Origin: Acidobacteriota bacterium
Lineage (GTDB): Bacteria; Acidobacteriota; UBA6911
Length of the DNA stretch: 64,000 nucleotides
NCBI GenBank assembly: GCA_012719455.1
Contig: JAAYAJ010000064.1
Location: 62,001 to 126,000 of the forward strand
Reading direction: 5' to 3'
Within the stretch, counting starts at the first letter, position 1. The number at the start of each line of letters is the position of its first letter. The notes under the pieces were generated by a model. That model saw only the letters and a program-made list of their open reading frames with translations, had not been told where the DNA came from and searched no databases. This document shows, piece by piece, positions 15,434-24,133 of the stretch. The translations under genes and the position numbers were made by a program.

Positions 15434-17209
15434 CTATCTCCAGTCATCCACGCTGGCGCTCCCCACATAGCCGAAATCCCCGCCGGACCAGAAGGTGTTC
15501 GTACCCCCTCCCGTGACGACGATTTCAATGGAGGTCTCGTTGCCTTCCGCGCGCGCCATAAACGCCGGGTTGCGCCCGGCGGGGGCTCTCCGCACGTAAC
15601 GGGAAACGGGGACCACCGCCCCCTGACCCTGGCGCAGCCAGCCGGCGTAGGGTTCCTCACCCTTTTTCGCCTGCTCCAGCGCCTTCTCGTTTTGAGACCA
15701 GTAGAGCCAACCCGGCGTTCCGGTGTTTTCGGCGAGGTATTTCGCGAACGATTCCTTGGTGGGGTGACCGCTGGCCGCCACGTCAGCCGCGACGATCGGG
15801 TCGAGGACGAGCGTGGCCTGGTTGGTGCCGAAAGAGAAGAAATGCTCGAGCCACCCCCGGATCACCTCGAAAATCGGCAGCGGCGAGTACCACGCGATGT
15901 CGCTCATGCTCCAACCGCTGAAAACGCTGATGACGCTGTCCGATTTCTTGAATCCCTTTTGCACGTGAAGCGGCTTCCAGCCGGCCGGCAACCCCGGCTC
16001 GTTCTCCGGGAAACAAAGGTTGTTGTAGTTCAGGGGATTTCCCTGGCTCCCAAGGTAGGTTTCCCCCGGCTTCCCCGAATTACCGAGATTCCTGGATATC
16101 AGGGTCCAGCACCGTCCGATGGCGCTGTTGGCCCGGTTGACCGGCCCCATCGCCCCGATCCCCGTATTCATCCCGATCTCGTCCACCACCGGCCCGTTGA
16201 CCACCGCCATCCGGGCGAAGGAGGAGGTGGAACTGAACATCGAGGTGACCCCTTTCGCCGCCAGGGCCAGGATCGTGGGAAAGTATTCCGGCTTGGCGCC
16301 CGCCATCACGGCGTTCACGGCCACCATCTCAACGGTGTAATACCAGGCTTCGTGCGGGGGAGAGGGACGCATCTGCCCCACCCACTCGTCCGGCTGGCGG
16401 CTGGTGGCCTTGAGCATTTCGGCGACCTTCTCCTCGGTCGGAAGGATGACGGGATTACCATCGGTGAATCCCTGCTCGTGGAAATACTCCATGAGCTTCT
16501 CGGGGGTATCGGGCGGCAGCAGCCGCGTCCGCTCTCCCCGCGGGAGGAAACCACCCTTGCCGTCCTCGGCCGAAAGGGGGCGGCTCAGTCCGTCGTAGAT
16601 CTGCCCGAGCATCGGCTGGCCCGAGTTGGGATCGTTCCCGGCGATATACTGCCGGCACAGCTCCGCGGGACGGTCAGTGATAGGGTGGGGGGTATAGGTG
16701 ATCCGCATGTTGGGGATCCCCTTCTTGTAGGCGCTCGTGGTCACGAGTTCCTTGAAACGCGCCGTAATGATGGGAACAGCGGGAACGCCCATTCTCTCGA
16801 GGGTCACTGCATGGCCGACGACCGCCGGCGCGCAGCTGCTTCAATGTCCCACGAGGACGATGGCCCCTGCGGCCTTTGCCTTGACCTCTTTCCACAGTTC
16901 CGGGTCGTCATCCATGTACCCGCCGAACTTGTCTTTCAACACCCAGGTCGTCGCAGGATATTTCGCCTTGAGGGCTGCGTAGAGCTCCTCGACGAAGGGC
17001 TTGGTATTCGGGTATTTGGTATCGACGATGTAGACCGTCTTGCCGTCGAGCGAGGCGGAACGCACCGCCATGGGAATCTTGCGAATTTCGGGCTTGACCC
17101 CCTGGGGATTCATCACCACTATCCGGGCCGGGTCCGCCGTCCATCCGATCGACGAAGCCGCCGCCACCATGAGGGCGAGGCCCAGTATCTTGACCGCCGT
17201 GCTTTTCAT
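15434..17209 (-). CDS. Exported UGSC-type selenoprotein (in-frame TGA = Sec123)
   Basis: Read through TGA at 16843-16841, this frame encodes 591 residues. A signal peptide (about 1-24) is followed by an alpha/beta domain ending in IVLVGH-U-SSC (Sec123, Cys126). Directly after it comes VVGHAVTLERMGVPAVPIIT, the usual helix-strand continuation of the UGSC selenoprotein family, where U-G-S-C is typical. The remaining ~430 residues form a second region (for example YFPTILALAAKG, VNGPVVDEIG) that I cannot name. A SECIS-type hairpin follows the TGA. GGGAGG precedes ATG 17209. The U-x-x-C motif predicts redox or thiol chemistry outside the cytoplasm. Automatic annotation would give two pieces split at the TGA. 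Confidence 0.87.
16814..16829 (-). promoter_or_regulatory. Candidate bacterial SECIS element for Sec123
   Basis: GCCGGC pairs with GTCGGC (six pairs, one G-U) around loop GGTC, which starts 17 bases after the TGA. The loop resembles the AGGUCU loop of the E. coli fdhF SECIS. A lower TGC/GCA stem can extend the hairpin to 16808-16834. Confidence 0.75.
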
Positions 17210-17460
17210 GCCGCAACCTCCCGCTGAATGAGTTGGAGCCGCCGCTTCGAATCTGATCCCACCGCGTGGCCCTGGGGGACTATTAAAACACAAACCGGCG
17301 CCGATTGCCCTTGAAATCAGACCGCCCGGACCCGAAAGAACCGCCGCGGGAAAAAGAGACCGTCCATTAGACCATCGGGCCCCGCGTATGGTATCCTTCC
17401 TTGTTTGGTAAAAAATAAATTCAAGACGCAATCCCTGCACCCCGGTGCCGGTTTTTCTCC

Positions 17461-17823
17461 ATGCACGAGTTAGGCATCGCACAGAACATCCTGGACATCG
17501 TCCGGCAAGCGGTTCCCGAAAACCTGGCCCCGGATATCCGAAAGATCAGGATCAGGGTCGGGCAGTTCGCGGGGGTGATCCCCGAATCGCTCGATTTCTG
17601 CTTCGGCGTGATGGCGGAGGAATCGGGAATGAAGCAGGCTGCGCTCCTCATCGAGGAGGTGCCCACCGCCTGCCGCTGCCGGGATTGCGGGCGCGAATTC
17701 ACGTTGAAGGAATGGGTGTTCCTCTGCCCACACTGCGGCGGCGCCAATCTGGAGGTTACTTCGGGCAAGGAACTGGAGGTCGTGGACATCGAACTGGTGG
17801 ATCACGGCGGTGAGGCATCATGA
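17461..17823 (+). CDS. hypA: Hydrogenase nickel insertion protein HypA
   Basis: Nickel-delivery metallochaperone for [NiFe] hydrogenase maturation, 120 residues. It begins MHELGIA, whose His2 binds nickel, and has the structural zinc site as two CxxC pairs (Cys73/76 and Cys89/92). It works with HypB. It is the first gene of a six-gene hyp operon; its stop overlaps the hypB start (ATGA). The 250 bases upstream hold the divergent promoters of this operon and of the UGSC gene, but no clear boxes are visible. Confidence 0.96.
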   Translation: MHELGIAQNILDIVRQAVPENLAPDIRKIRIRVGQFAGVIPESLDFCFGVMAEESGMKQAALLIEEVPTACRCRDCGREFTLKEWVFLCPHCGGANLEVTSGKELEVVDIELVDHGGEAS

Positions 17824-18476
17824 GCATCATAACCGTTGAGAGGAAAGTACTCGAAAAGAACGACCAGATCGCCGAGCGGAACCGTCGTTTCTTCCGGGAC
17901 CGGGGGATTTTCGTCCTGAACCTCGTCAGCAGTCCGGGGGCCGGGAAGACCAGCATCCTGGAACGGACATTCGAGCGGATGCGGGACAGCTGCAGGATGG
18001 CCGTCATCGAGGGGGACGTCCAGACCGACCTGGACGCGCAGCGGGTGGCCGAATACCAGGTCCCCGTCGTCCAGATCGTGACCATGGGGGGGTGCCATCT
18101 CGAGGCCGGCCTGGTGGCCGACGCCATGGGCAAAATGGACCTGGACGGCACCGACCTGCTGTTCATCGAAAACGTCGGCAACCTGGTCTGCCCCTCCGGT
18201 TACGACCTGGGGGAGGATCTGAAGGTGGTGGTCCTGAGCACGACCGAGGGGGACGACAAGCCGCTGAAATACCCGGCGATGTTCCGCAACGCGTCGGTCC
18301 TTATCATCAACAAGACCGACCTGATCCCTTACGTGAACTGCCGGCTCGACGTGCTGCGGGACAACGCCCTGAAAATCAATCCTGATCTCCGGATTTTCGA
18401 AGTATCCTGCCAGACGGGCGCCGGGATCGACGCCTGGTGCGAATGGCTCGGGGGGAAGGGCGCTCGAGGGCAGTGA
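17820..18476 (+). CDS. hypB: Hydrogenase nickel incorporation GTPase HypB
   Basis: SIMIBI-class GTPase of 218 residues that drives nickel insertion with HypA. The P-loop is SSPGAGKTS (about 38-46). Other visible elements are EGDVQTD, the ENVGNLVCP motif with the metal-binding Cys, and NKTDL for guanine recognition. It lacks the N-terminal His-rich nickel-storage stretch found in some HypB. Its start overlaps hypA by four bases, and its stop overlaps the likely GTG start of hypF. Confidence 0.96.
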   Translation: MSIITVERKVLEKNDQIAERNRRFFRDRGIFVLNLVSSPGAGKTSILERTFERMRDSCRMAVIEGDVQTDLDAQRVAEYQVPVVQIVTMGGCHLEAGLVADAMGKMDLDGTDLLFIENVGNLVCPSGYDLGEDLKVVVLSTTEGDDKPLKYPAMFRNASVLIINKTDLIPYVNCRLDVLRDNALKINPDLRIFEVSCQTGAGIDAWCEWLGGKGARGQ

Positions 18477-20821
18477 TCCAGAGGATGCAGATCGCCATCC
18501 AGGGAGCGGTGCAGGGGGTCGGGTTCCGCCCCTTCATCTACCGGCTCGCTTCCGGGATGGGTCTCGCAGGATGGGTTCGAAACTCCTCCCGGGGCGTCTT
18601 CATCGAGGTCGAAGGGGAACCGCCGCAGCTCGACGCCTTCCTCCTCCGGATCGACAGGGAAAAACCGCCCCTCTCTTTCATCCAGAGCCTCGAATTCTCC
18701 CTCCTGGACCCGGCCCATTTCGAGGGGTTTGCCATCCGGCCCAGCCTCGCGGCCGGAGAGAAGGACGCCCTGATCCTGCCGGATATCGCCACCTGCGACG
18801 CCTGCGTCCGGGAGATCCTGGACCCCGCCAACCGCCGCTACCGCTACCCGTTCACCAACTGCACCCACTGCGGCCCGCGCTTCACGATCATCGAGTCCCT
18901 CCCGTACGACCGGCCCCACACCTCCATGAAGGCGTTCGAAATGTGTCCCCGGTGCCGGGCCGAGTACGAGGATCCGGCCGACCGCCGTTTCCACGCCCAG
19001 CCGAACGCCTGCCCCGCGTGCGGTCCGCGCCTCGAGCTGTGGGACGGCGCCGGACGGACCGTCGCCGAAGAGGGGACGGCGCTCGCGGCGGCGGCAGAGG
19101 CGGTGCTCGGGGGGAAGATCGTCGCCGTCAAAGGCATGGGAGGCTTTCACCTCATCGCCGACGCCTCCAGCGCGCGAGCGGTCGCAACCCTCCGGCAGAG
19201 GAAGCACCGGGAAGAAAAACCGTTCGCCCTCATGTTCCCGTCGCTCGACGCGGTACGGGCCGAGTGCCTCGTCTCCCCGCTCGAGGAGCGGGTGCTCACG
19301 TCCCCCCAGTCCCCCATCGTCCTCCTCTGGAGAAGAACCGGTCTCCGGTCCCCCCTATGCGGGAACGTGGCGCCGGGCAACCCCTGCCTGGGGGTGATGC
19401 TCCCCTACACCCCGCTGCACCACCTCCTGATGTGCGAGATCGGCCGCCCCGTCATCGCCACCAGCGGGAACCTGGCGGACGAACCGATCTGCATCGACGG
19501 GGAGGAGGCCCTCGGGCGCCTGGCGGGAATCGCCGATCTCTTTCTCGTCCACGACCGGCCCATCGTGCGCCACGTGGACGATTCCATCGTCCGGATCGTC
19601 CTGGGGCGCGAGCTCGTCCTGCGCAGGGCCCGCGGCTACGCCCCCCTCCCCTTGCGCCCGCACGGCGCCGTTTCGGACATCCTCGCCGTCGGCGCCCACC
19701 TGAAAAACACCGTAGCCGTCTCGGTCGGGGGCAACGTCTTTCTCAGCCAGCACATCGGGGACCTGGAAACGGAACAGTCAACCGGGGCCTTTCGCGCCGC
19801 GATCGAGGACTTCCTGCGCCTCTATGCGCCGCAACCAAAGTGGGTCGCCGCCGACATGCATCCCGATTACGCGTCGAGCCGCTATGCCCGGGCCTCGGGC
19901 ATCCCCCTGATCGAAATCCAGCACCACCACGCCCACGTCGCCGCCTGCATGGCGGAAAACGAACTGGAGGGGGAGGTCCTCGGGGTGTGCTGGGACGGCA
20001 CCGGGTACGGGGAGGACGGCACCGTGTGGGGAGGAGAATTCCTGCGCACCGAAGGGGCCGGCGTCACCCGGGCGGCCACGTTCCGCCGGTTCCGGCTGCC
20101 GGGGAGTGAACGGGCGGTCAGGGAGCCGCGGCGCGCCGCCCTCGGAGCGCTGTACGAGATCATGGGCGAAGCCGTCTTCGGGGAGACCGATCTCGCCCCG
20201 GTCCGGGCCTTCGACGCGGCGGAAATCCCGGTCTTCGGGAGGATGCTCGCGCGGGGGATCCGGTCCCCCTGGACGACGAGCGCGGGGCGCCTCTTCGACG
20301 CGGCGGCTTCCCTTGCCGGGTTGCGCCAAAAGATCCGGTTCGAAGGGCAGGCGGCCATGGAACTTGAATCCGCCGCCGGCGGGGGGGAGACCGGGGACGC
20401 CTACCCCTTCGAGCTCCGGGATCCGGAGCGCGCCCAGGCGGACCCTCTCATCGTGGACTGGGAACCGCTGCTTTGGGCCATCATCGCCGATGTCCGCGCC
20501 GCCGTCCCCCCGGCGACAATCGCCGCAAGGTTTCACAACGCGCTGGCGGACATCATCGTGGCGGTGGCGCGCAAAATGGAAGTACCCCGCGTAGTCTTGA
20601 CCGGCGGCTGCTTTCAAAACAGAATCCTGTTGGAGGGGGCCGTGGGGAGGCTCAACGCGGAGGGGTTCCGCCCCTATTGGCACCAGCGGGTCCCCCCCAA
20701 CGACGGCGGCATCGCACTGGGGCAGATCGCGGCGGCATCGCTCGTGGTCGGCGCGGGGGGCGGAAACGATTTCACTATGAGGGGAGGGGGCCATGTGCCT
20801 GGCGGTTCCGGGAAAGATTGA
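18473..20821 (+). CDS. hypF: Carbamoyltransferase HypF
   Basis: Makes the carbamoyl group for the CN ligands of the [NiFe] site: carbamoyl phosphate is adenylated and passed to HypE. About 782 residues. In order: acylphosphatase domain (VQGVGFRPF), two zinc-finger motifs (CDACVREI...CTHCGPR and CPRC...CPACGPR), a YrdC-like nucleotide-binding domain (around VAVKGMGGFHLIADA), and the Kae1-like domain with HHHAHV and the VLTGGCFQN segment. The start is taken as GTG 18473 (overlaps the hypB stop); ATG 18485 is possible. Its 3' end overlaps hypC by 29 bases. Confidence 0.95.
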   Translation: MIQRMQIAIQGAVQGVGFRPFIYRLASGMGLAGWVRNSSRGVFIEVEGEPPQLDAFLLRIDREKPPLSFIQSLEFSLLDPAHFEGFAIRPSLAAGEKDALILPDIATCDACVREILDPANRRYRYPFTNCTHCGPRFTIIESLPYDRPHTSMKAFEMCPRCRAEYEDPADRRFHAQPNACPACGPRLELWDGAGRTVAEEGTALAAAAEAVLGGKIVAVKGMGGFHLIADASSARAVATLRQRKHREEKPFALMFPSLDAVRAECLVSPLEERVLTSPQSPIVLLWRRTGLRSPLCGNVAPGNPCLGVMLPYTPLHHLLMCEIGRPVIATSGNLADEPICIDGEEALGRLAGIADLFLVHDRPIVRHVDDSIVRIVLGRELVLRRARGYAPLPLRPHGAVSDILAVGAHLKNTVAVSVGGNVFLSQHIGDLETEQSTGAFRAAIEDFLRLYAPQPKWVAADMHPDYASSRYARASGIPLIEIQHHHAHVAACMAENELEGEVLGVCWDGTGYGEDGTVWGGEFLRTEGAGVTRAATFRRFRLPGSERAVREPRRAALGALYEIMGEAVFGETDLAPVRAFDAAEIPVFGRMLARGIRSPWTTSAGRLFDAAASLAGLRQKIRFEGQAAMELESAAGGGETGDAYPFELRDPERAQADPLIVDWEPLLWAIIADVRAAVPPATIAARFHNALADIIVAVARKMEVPRVVLTGGCFQNRILLEGAVGRLNAEGFRPYWHQRVPPNDGGIALGQIAAASLVVGAGGGNDFTMRGGGHVPGGSGKD

Positions 20822-21041
20822 GAGCATTGACGACGCCGATCCGGTGTTTCGCAGCGGAAAGGTCAATTTCGGCGGGATCCTAAAGGAGGTCAACCTCGCC
20901 TACGTGCCGGAGGCGAACATCGGCGACTACGTCCTCGTGCATGTCGGGTTTGCCATCAGCACCATCGACGAGGCGCAGGCGCAGGAAACGCTCTCCTACC
21001 TCGAGGAGATGGACCGGCTGGCCGGAATGGAAAACCGATGA
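20793..21041 (+). CDS. hypC: Hydrogenase maturation chaperone HypC
   Basis: 82-residue HypC/HybG chaperone. It begins MCLAVPGKI, whose Cys2 binds the Fe(CN)2CO unit and the hydrogenase large-subunit precursor, in complex with HypD. The start lies inside the hypF end, with GAGGGGAGGGGG as ribosome site, and its stop overlaps the hypD ATG, so translation is probably coupled. Confidence 0.95.
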   Translation: MCLAVPGKIESIDDADPVFRSGKVNFGGILKEVNLAYVPEANIGDYVLVHVGFAISTIDEAQAQETLSYLEEMDRLAGMENR

Positions 21042-22129
21042 AGCATATCGACGAATACCGCGACGGAAACGCCGCCCGGGCCTACGCGGAGGCGATCGGC
21101 AGGATCACCACCCGGCCCTGGACGATCATGGAGGTCTGCGGCGGGCAGACCCATTCGATCGTCAAGTTCGGCATCGACGAACTGCTCCCCCGGTCCGTCA
21201 CCCTGGTCCACGGCCCCGGCTGCCCCGTCTGCGTCACTCCGCTCGAACTGATCGAGAAGGCGATCTCGATCGCCTCCATCCCCGGGGTCCTGTTCTGTTC
21301 CTTCGGGGATATGCTGCGGGTCCCGGGGGTTTCGCGCGACCTCCTCTCGGTGAAGGCGGCGGGGGGGGACGTGCGCATCGTCTACTCGCCACTGGACGCG
21401 CTCAGGCTGGCCGTGGAGCAACCCGGGCGAGAGGTGGTGTTCTTTGCCGTGGGATTCGAAACCACTGCGCCCGCCGTCGCCATGGCCGCGCACCAGGCGG
21501 TCCGGCAGGACGTACGCAATTTTTCCCTGCTGGTGTCCCACGTCCTGGTCCCCCCGGCGATGGAGACCGTCCTCTCCTCGCCGGGCAACCGCGTGCAGGG
21601 CTTTCTGGCGGCGGGGCATGTGTGCGCCGTGATGGGCACGGCAGAATACGAACCGATCGCCTCCCGTTACCACGTTCCCATTGTCGTCACGGGATTCGAA
21701 CCGGTCGATATCCTGCAGGGCATCCACATGTGCCTCCGCCAATTGGAACAGGGGCGGGCGGAGGTGGAAAACCAGTATGCGCGTTCGGTTCGCCCCGAAG
21801 GGAATCCCGCCGCCCAGAAGCTGATCCGGGAGGTATTCCAGGTGGTCCCGCGCAAATGGCGCGGCATCGGGGAGATCGCCCGGAGCGGCTTGGGGCTCCG
21901 CGAAGCCTATGCCTCGCTCGACGCCGAAACCCGTTTCGGCGTCGCCGGGCACACGACCGAGGAGCCGCCCGAATGCCGCAGCGGCCTGGTCCTGCAGGGG
22001 CTCCTGAAGCCCCACGAATGCCCCGAGTTCGGCGCCCGCTGCACCCCCGAACACCCCCTGGGGGCGACCATGGTGTCCTCCGAGGGGGCTTGCGCCGCCT
22101 ACTACCACTACCGGAGAAGAAGAGGATGA
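21038..22129 (+). CDS. hypD: Hydrogenase formation protein HypD
   Basis: 363-residue Fe-S scaffold on which iron receives its CN and CO ligands. Signature motifs are [25 protein letters not shown] (redox/iron-binding Cys), GFETTAP, and the C-terminal Cys set near [16 protein letters not shown] and EGACAAYY that holds the 4Fe-4S cluster. ATGA overlap with hypC; hypE follows after 27 bases. Confidence 0.96.
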   Translation: MKHIDEYRDGNAARAYAEAIGRITTRPWTIMEVCGGQTHSIVKFGIDELLPRSVTLVHGPGCPVCVTPLELIEKAISIASIPGVLFCSFGDMLRVPGVSRDLLSVKAAGGDVRIVYSPLDALRLAVEQPGREVVFFAVGFETTAPAVAMAAHQAVRQDVRNFSLLVSHVLVPPAMETVLSSPGNRVQGFLAAGHVCAVMGTAEYEPIASRYHVPIVVTGFEPVDILQGIHMCLRQLEQGRAEVENQYARSVRPEGNPAAQKLIREVFQVVPRKWRGIGEIARSGLGLREAYASLDAETRFGVAGHTTEEPPECRSGLVLQGLLKPHECPEFGARCTPEHPLGATMVSSEGACAAYYHYRRRRG

Positions 22130-22156
22130 CATCCGGCCGTCCAGAGGGAGCTCCCA

Positions 22157-23206
22157 GTGAAGACCGAAAACTCGTTCGTCTGTCCCATACCCATTCAACA
22201 ATATCCCCAGGTGCTGCTGGCCCATGGCGGCGGGGGGACCCTGACGCACCAGCTGATCGAAAAGATGTTCCTCCCCGCCTTCGGCAACCCCCTTCTGGGC
22301 GCCCGGCATGACGGGGCGGTCTTCGACGCGCCGGGGCACAGAATGGCTTTCACCACCGACTCCTACGTGGTCCGTCCCCTCTTTTTTCCGGGCGGCGACA
22401 TCGGCGCCCTCGCGGTCAACGGCACGGTGAACGACCTGGCCATGTGCGGCGCCCGCCCTCTCTACCTGAGCGCGGGCTTCATCATCGAGGAGGGGCTCCC
22501 GATGGACACCCTCTGGAGGGTGGTCCAGTCCATGAAGCGGGCGGCCGACGATGCCGGCGTCCAGCTCGTGACCGGGGATACCAAGGTCGTCGACCGGGGG
22601 AAGGGGGACGGGATCTTCATCAACACGTCGGGAATCGGAGCCGTCCGTCCCGGCCCGGCCATCGTACCCTCGTCGGTGCGGGCGGGAGACCGGATCCTGC
22701 TGAGCGGGGATATCGGGCGGCACGGGATCGCCATCATGGCCGTGCGCGAGGGACTGGAGTTCGAGACCACCATCACCAGCGATTGCGCCCCGCTCGCCGG
22801 GATCGTGGCGGCGCTGCTCGATGCCGGGATCGACATCCATTGCATGCGCGACCTCACCCGGGGCGGGCTGGCCAGCACCCTGGTGGAGATCGCCGAAGCC
22901 ACCGCCCTGCAGTGCGAGATCGAGGAGGTGTCCGTCCCGGTCCGGGAAGAGGTCCGGGCGGCGTGCGAGATCCTGGGCTTCGACCCCCTCTACGTGGCCA
23001 ACGAGGGGCGATTCGCGGCCTTCATCCCCCCGGACCAGGCCGAGCGGGCCCTGGACCTGATGCGGCAGCACCCTCTGGGGGCCGGGGCCGAAATCATCGG
23101 GACGGTGAAGACGGGGAGCCCGGGGCTGGCCACCCTGCGCAGCCGCATCGGGGCCACCCGTGTCATCGACATGCTCAGCGGCGAGCAGCTCCCCCGCATC
23201 TGCTGA
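22157..23206 (+). CDS. hypE: Hydrogenase maturation protein HypE
   Basis: Dehydrates the carbamoyl group, bound as thiocarbamate, to thiocyanate for CN ligand supply. The 349 residues end in PRIC, with the required C-terminal Cys349 as acceptor. [17 protein letters not shown] and [16 protein letters not shown] are typical PurM/AIR-synthase fold segments. The start is GTG after GGGAG. HypE is related to SelD, but the C-terminal PRIC and the hyp context exclude selenophosphate synthase. The 3' end overlaps the convergent ThiE-like gene by 32 bases. Confidence 0.96.
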   Translation: MKTENSFVCPIPIQQYPQVLLAHGGGGTLTHQLIEKMFLPAFGNPLLGARHDGAVFDAPGHRMAFTTDSYVVRPLFFPGGDIGALAVNGTVNDLAMCGARPLYLSAGFIIEEGLPMDTLWRVVQSMKRAADDAGVQLVTGDTKVVDRGKGDGIFINTSGIGAVRPGPAIVPSSVRAGDRILLSGDIGRHGIAIMAVREGLEFETTITSDCAPLAGIVAALLDAGIDIHCMRDLTRGGLASTLVEIAEATALQCEIEEVSVPVREEVRAACEILGFDPLYVANEGRFAAFIPPDQAERALDLMRQHPLGAGAEIIGTVKTGSPGLATLRSRIGATRVIDMLSGEQLPRIC

Positions 23207-23843
23207 GCTTCGGACCGGGACGCCCCTTCGTCAACCGTCTCAGCCGCTCGAATTCCTCCCGGTCCTGGAACAGGCGGATGCCCGCGATCCCCCGGGCCCC
23301 GGCGGCGAGGACGGGGCCGAGCGATTCCGGCTTCATCCCCCCGAGCCCGAAAACCGGCAGCGGGGTCGCGGCGCACGCCCGCGCGAGAAAAGAGAGTCCC
23401 AGATCGGGGCCCAGCCCCTCCTTGGAAGGGGTGGGAAAAATGTGCCCCGCGAGGGCATAGTCGGCGCCCGCGGCCGCCGCCCTGCGGATTTCCGCCAGCG
23501 AGTGGATCGACACGCCGACCAGGAATCCTTTCGGGAGCCAACGCTTCACGTCCGCGACCCCGAGCCCCGAAGCGGGGAGATGCACGCCGTCGGCGCCCGC
23601 AGCCAGGGCGATGTCGGCCCTGCCGTTGACCAGAACCCGGCACCCGGTGCCGCGGGCCAGGGCTACGATCCTCCGGGCGAGCGCGTACAGCGCCCGGTCC
23701 GAAAGGTCCTTTTCGCGGATCTGGATGAAATCCACCCCCCAGGCGAGCGTCCGGCGGACGCAGGCGGTGAAGGAACGCCCGTCGAGCCGGCTGCGGTCGG
23801 TGATGTAGTAGTAGAGCGGGCGCTCAGGGGGAAAACAGTCCAT
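23175..23843 (-). CDS. Thiamine phosphate synthase-like protein (ThiE/TenI family)
   Basis: 222-residue TIM-barrel protein. Family motifs are YYITDR at the start, [15 protein letters not shown] (substrate loop), [26 protein letters not shown] and FGLGGM. ThiE joins the thiazole and pyrimidine parts of thiamine; TenI-type relatives are aromatases. No other thi gene is nearby, so the choice is open. Its last 32 bases overlap hypE and its start overlaps the small membrane-protein gene by 20 bases. Confidence 0.85.
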   Translation of the reverse strand: MDCFPPERPLYYYITDRSRLDGRSFTACVRRTLAWGVDFIQIREKDLSDRALYALARRIVALARGTGCRVLVNGRADIALAAGADGVHLPASGLGVADVKRWLPKGFLVGVSIHSLAEIRRAAAAGADYALAGHIFPTPSKEGLGPDLGLSFLARACAATPLPVFGLGGMKPESLGPVLAAGARGIAGIRLFQDREEFERLRRLTKGRPGPKLSRCGGAARR

Positions 23844-24081
23844 GGGACGTGCTCCGGAAGTTAACGACTTCGTGGATGCCGATCAGCACATTGTCGACCC
23901 CCAACCCCATCACCGCCCCCTTGAAAAAGGGGCTGGTGACGATGGGCTTTATCTGCGGGCAGAGGTAGAGCACGAGGTTGTTGTCCCAGAGGCCGAGCCA
24001 CGGAAGCAGCAACAGGGCCACGCCGACTTCGAAGGAATAGATGATGTAGATGACGTTCAGGATCCTGGCGATCATGTGCAC
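23824..24081 (-). CDS. Small hydrophobic membrane protein
   Basis: About 85 residues, two probable membrane helices (about 8-28 and 55-70). The sequence includes PWLGLWDNN and GVDNVLIGIHEV. I do not recognise the family. Start GTG 24081 or ATG 24075. Overlap with the following ThiE-like gene suggests translational coupling, not shared function. Confidence 0.6.
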   Translation of the reverse strand: MHMIARILNVIYIIYSFEVGVALLLLPWLGLWDNNLVLYLCPQIKPIVTSPFFKGAVMGLGVDNVLIGIHEVVNFRSTSHGLFSP

Positions 24082-24133
24082 ACGCGGCCTATCCCCACCC
24101 AGCTGGCGCGACCCGGACCCGGAGCGCGCCCCG

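Noticed and set aside
16841-16843. Frameshift or nonsense decay as explanation of the split UGSC gene
   Set aside because: Both parts are in the same frame, the U-x-x-C motif is restored by Sec, and both halves look well conserved in composition.
15311-17227. 638-codon plus-strand frame opposite the UGSC gene
   Set aside because: Its length is tempting, but it lacks a ribosome site and family motifs, while the opposite strand encodes signal peptide, UGSC motif and SECIS.
20996-23071. 691-codon minus-strand frame across hypD/hypE
   Set aside because: Antisense shadow of two clearly recognisable hyp genes.
22157-23206. SelD (selenophosphate synthase) as identity
   Set aside because: The fold is shared, but the C-terminal PRIC, the lack of the SelD N-terminal Cys/Sec loop and the hyp operon context show HypE.
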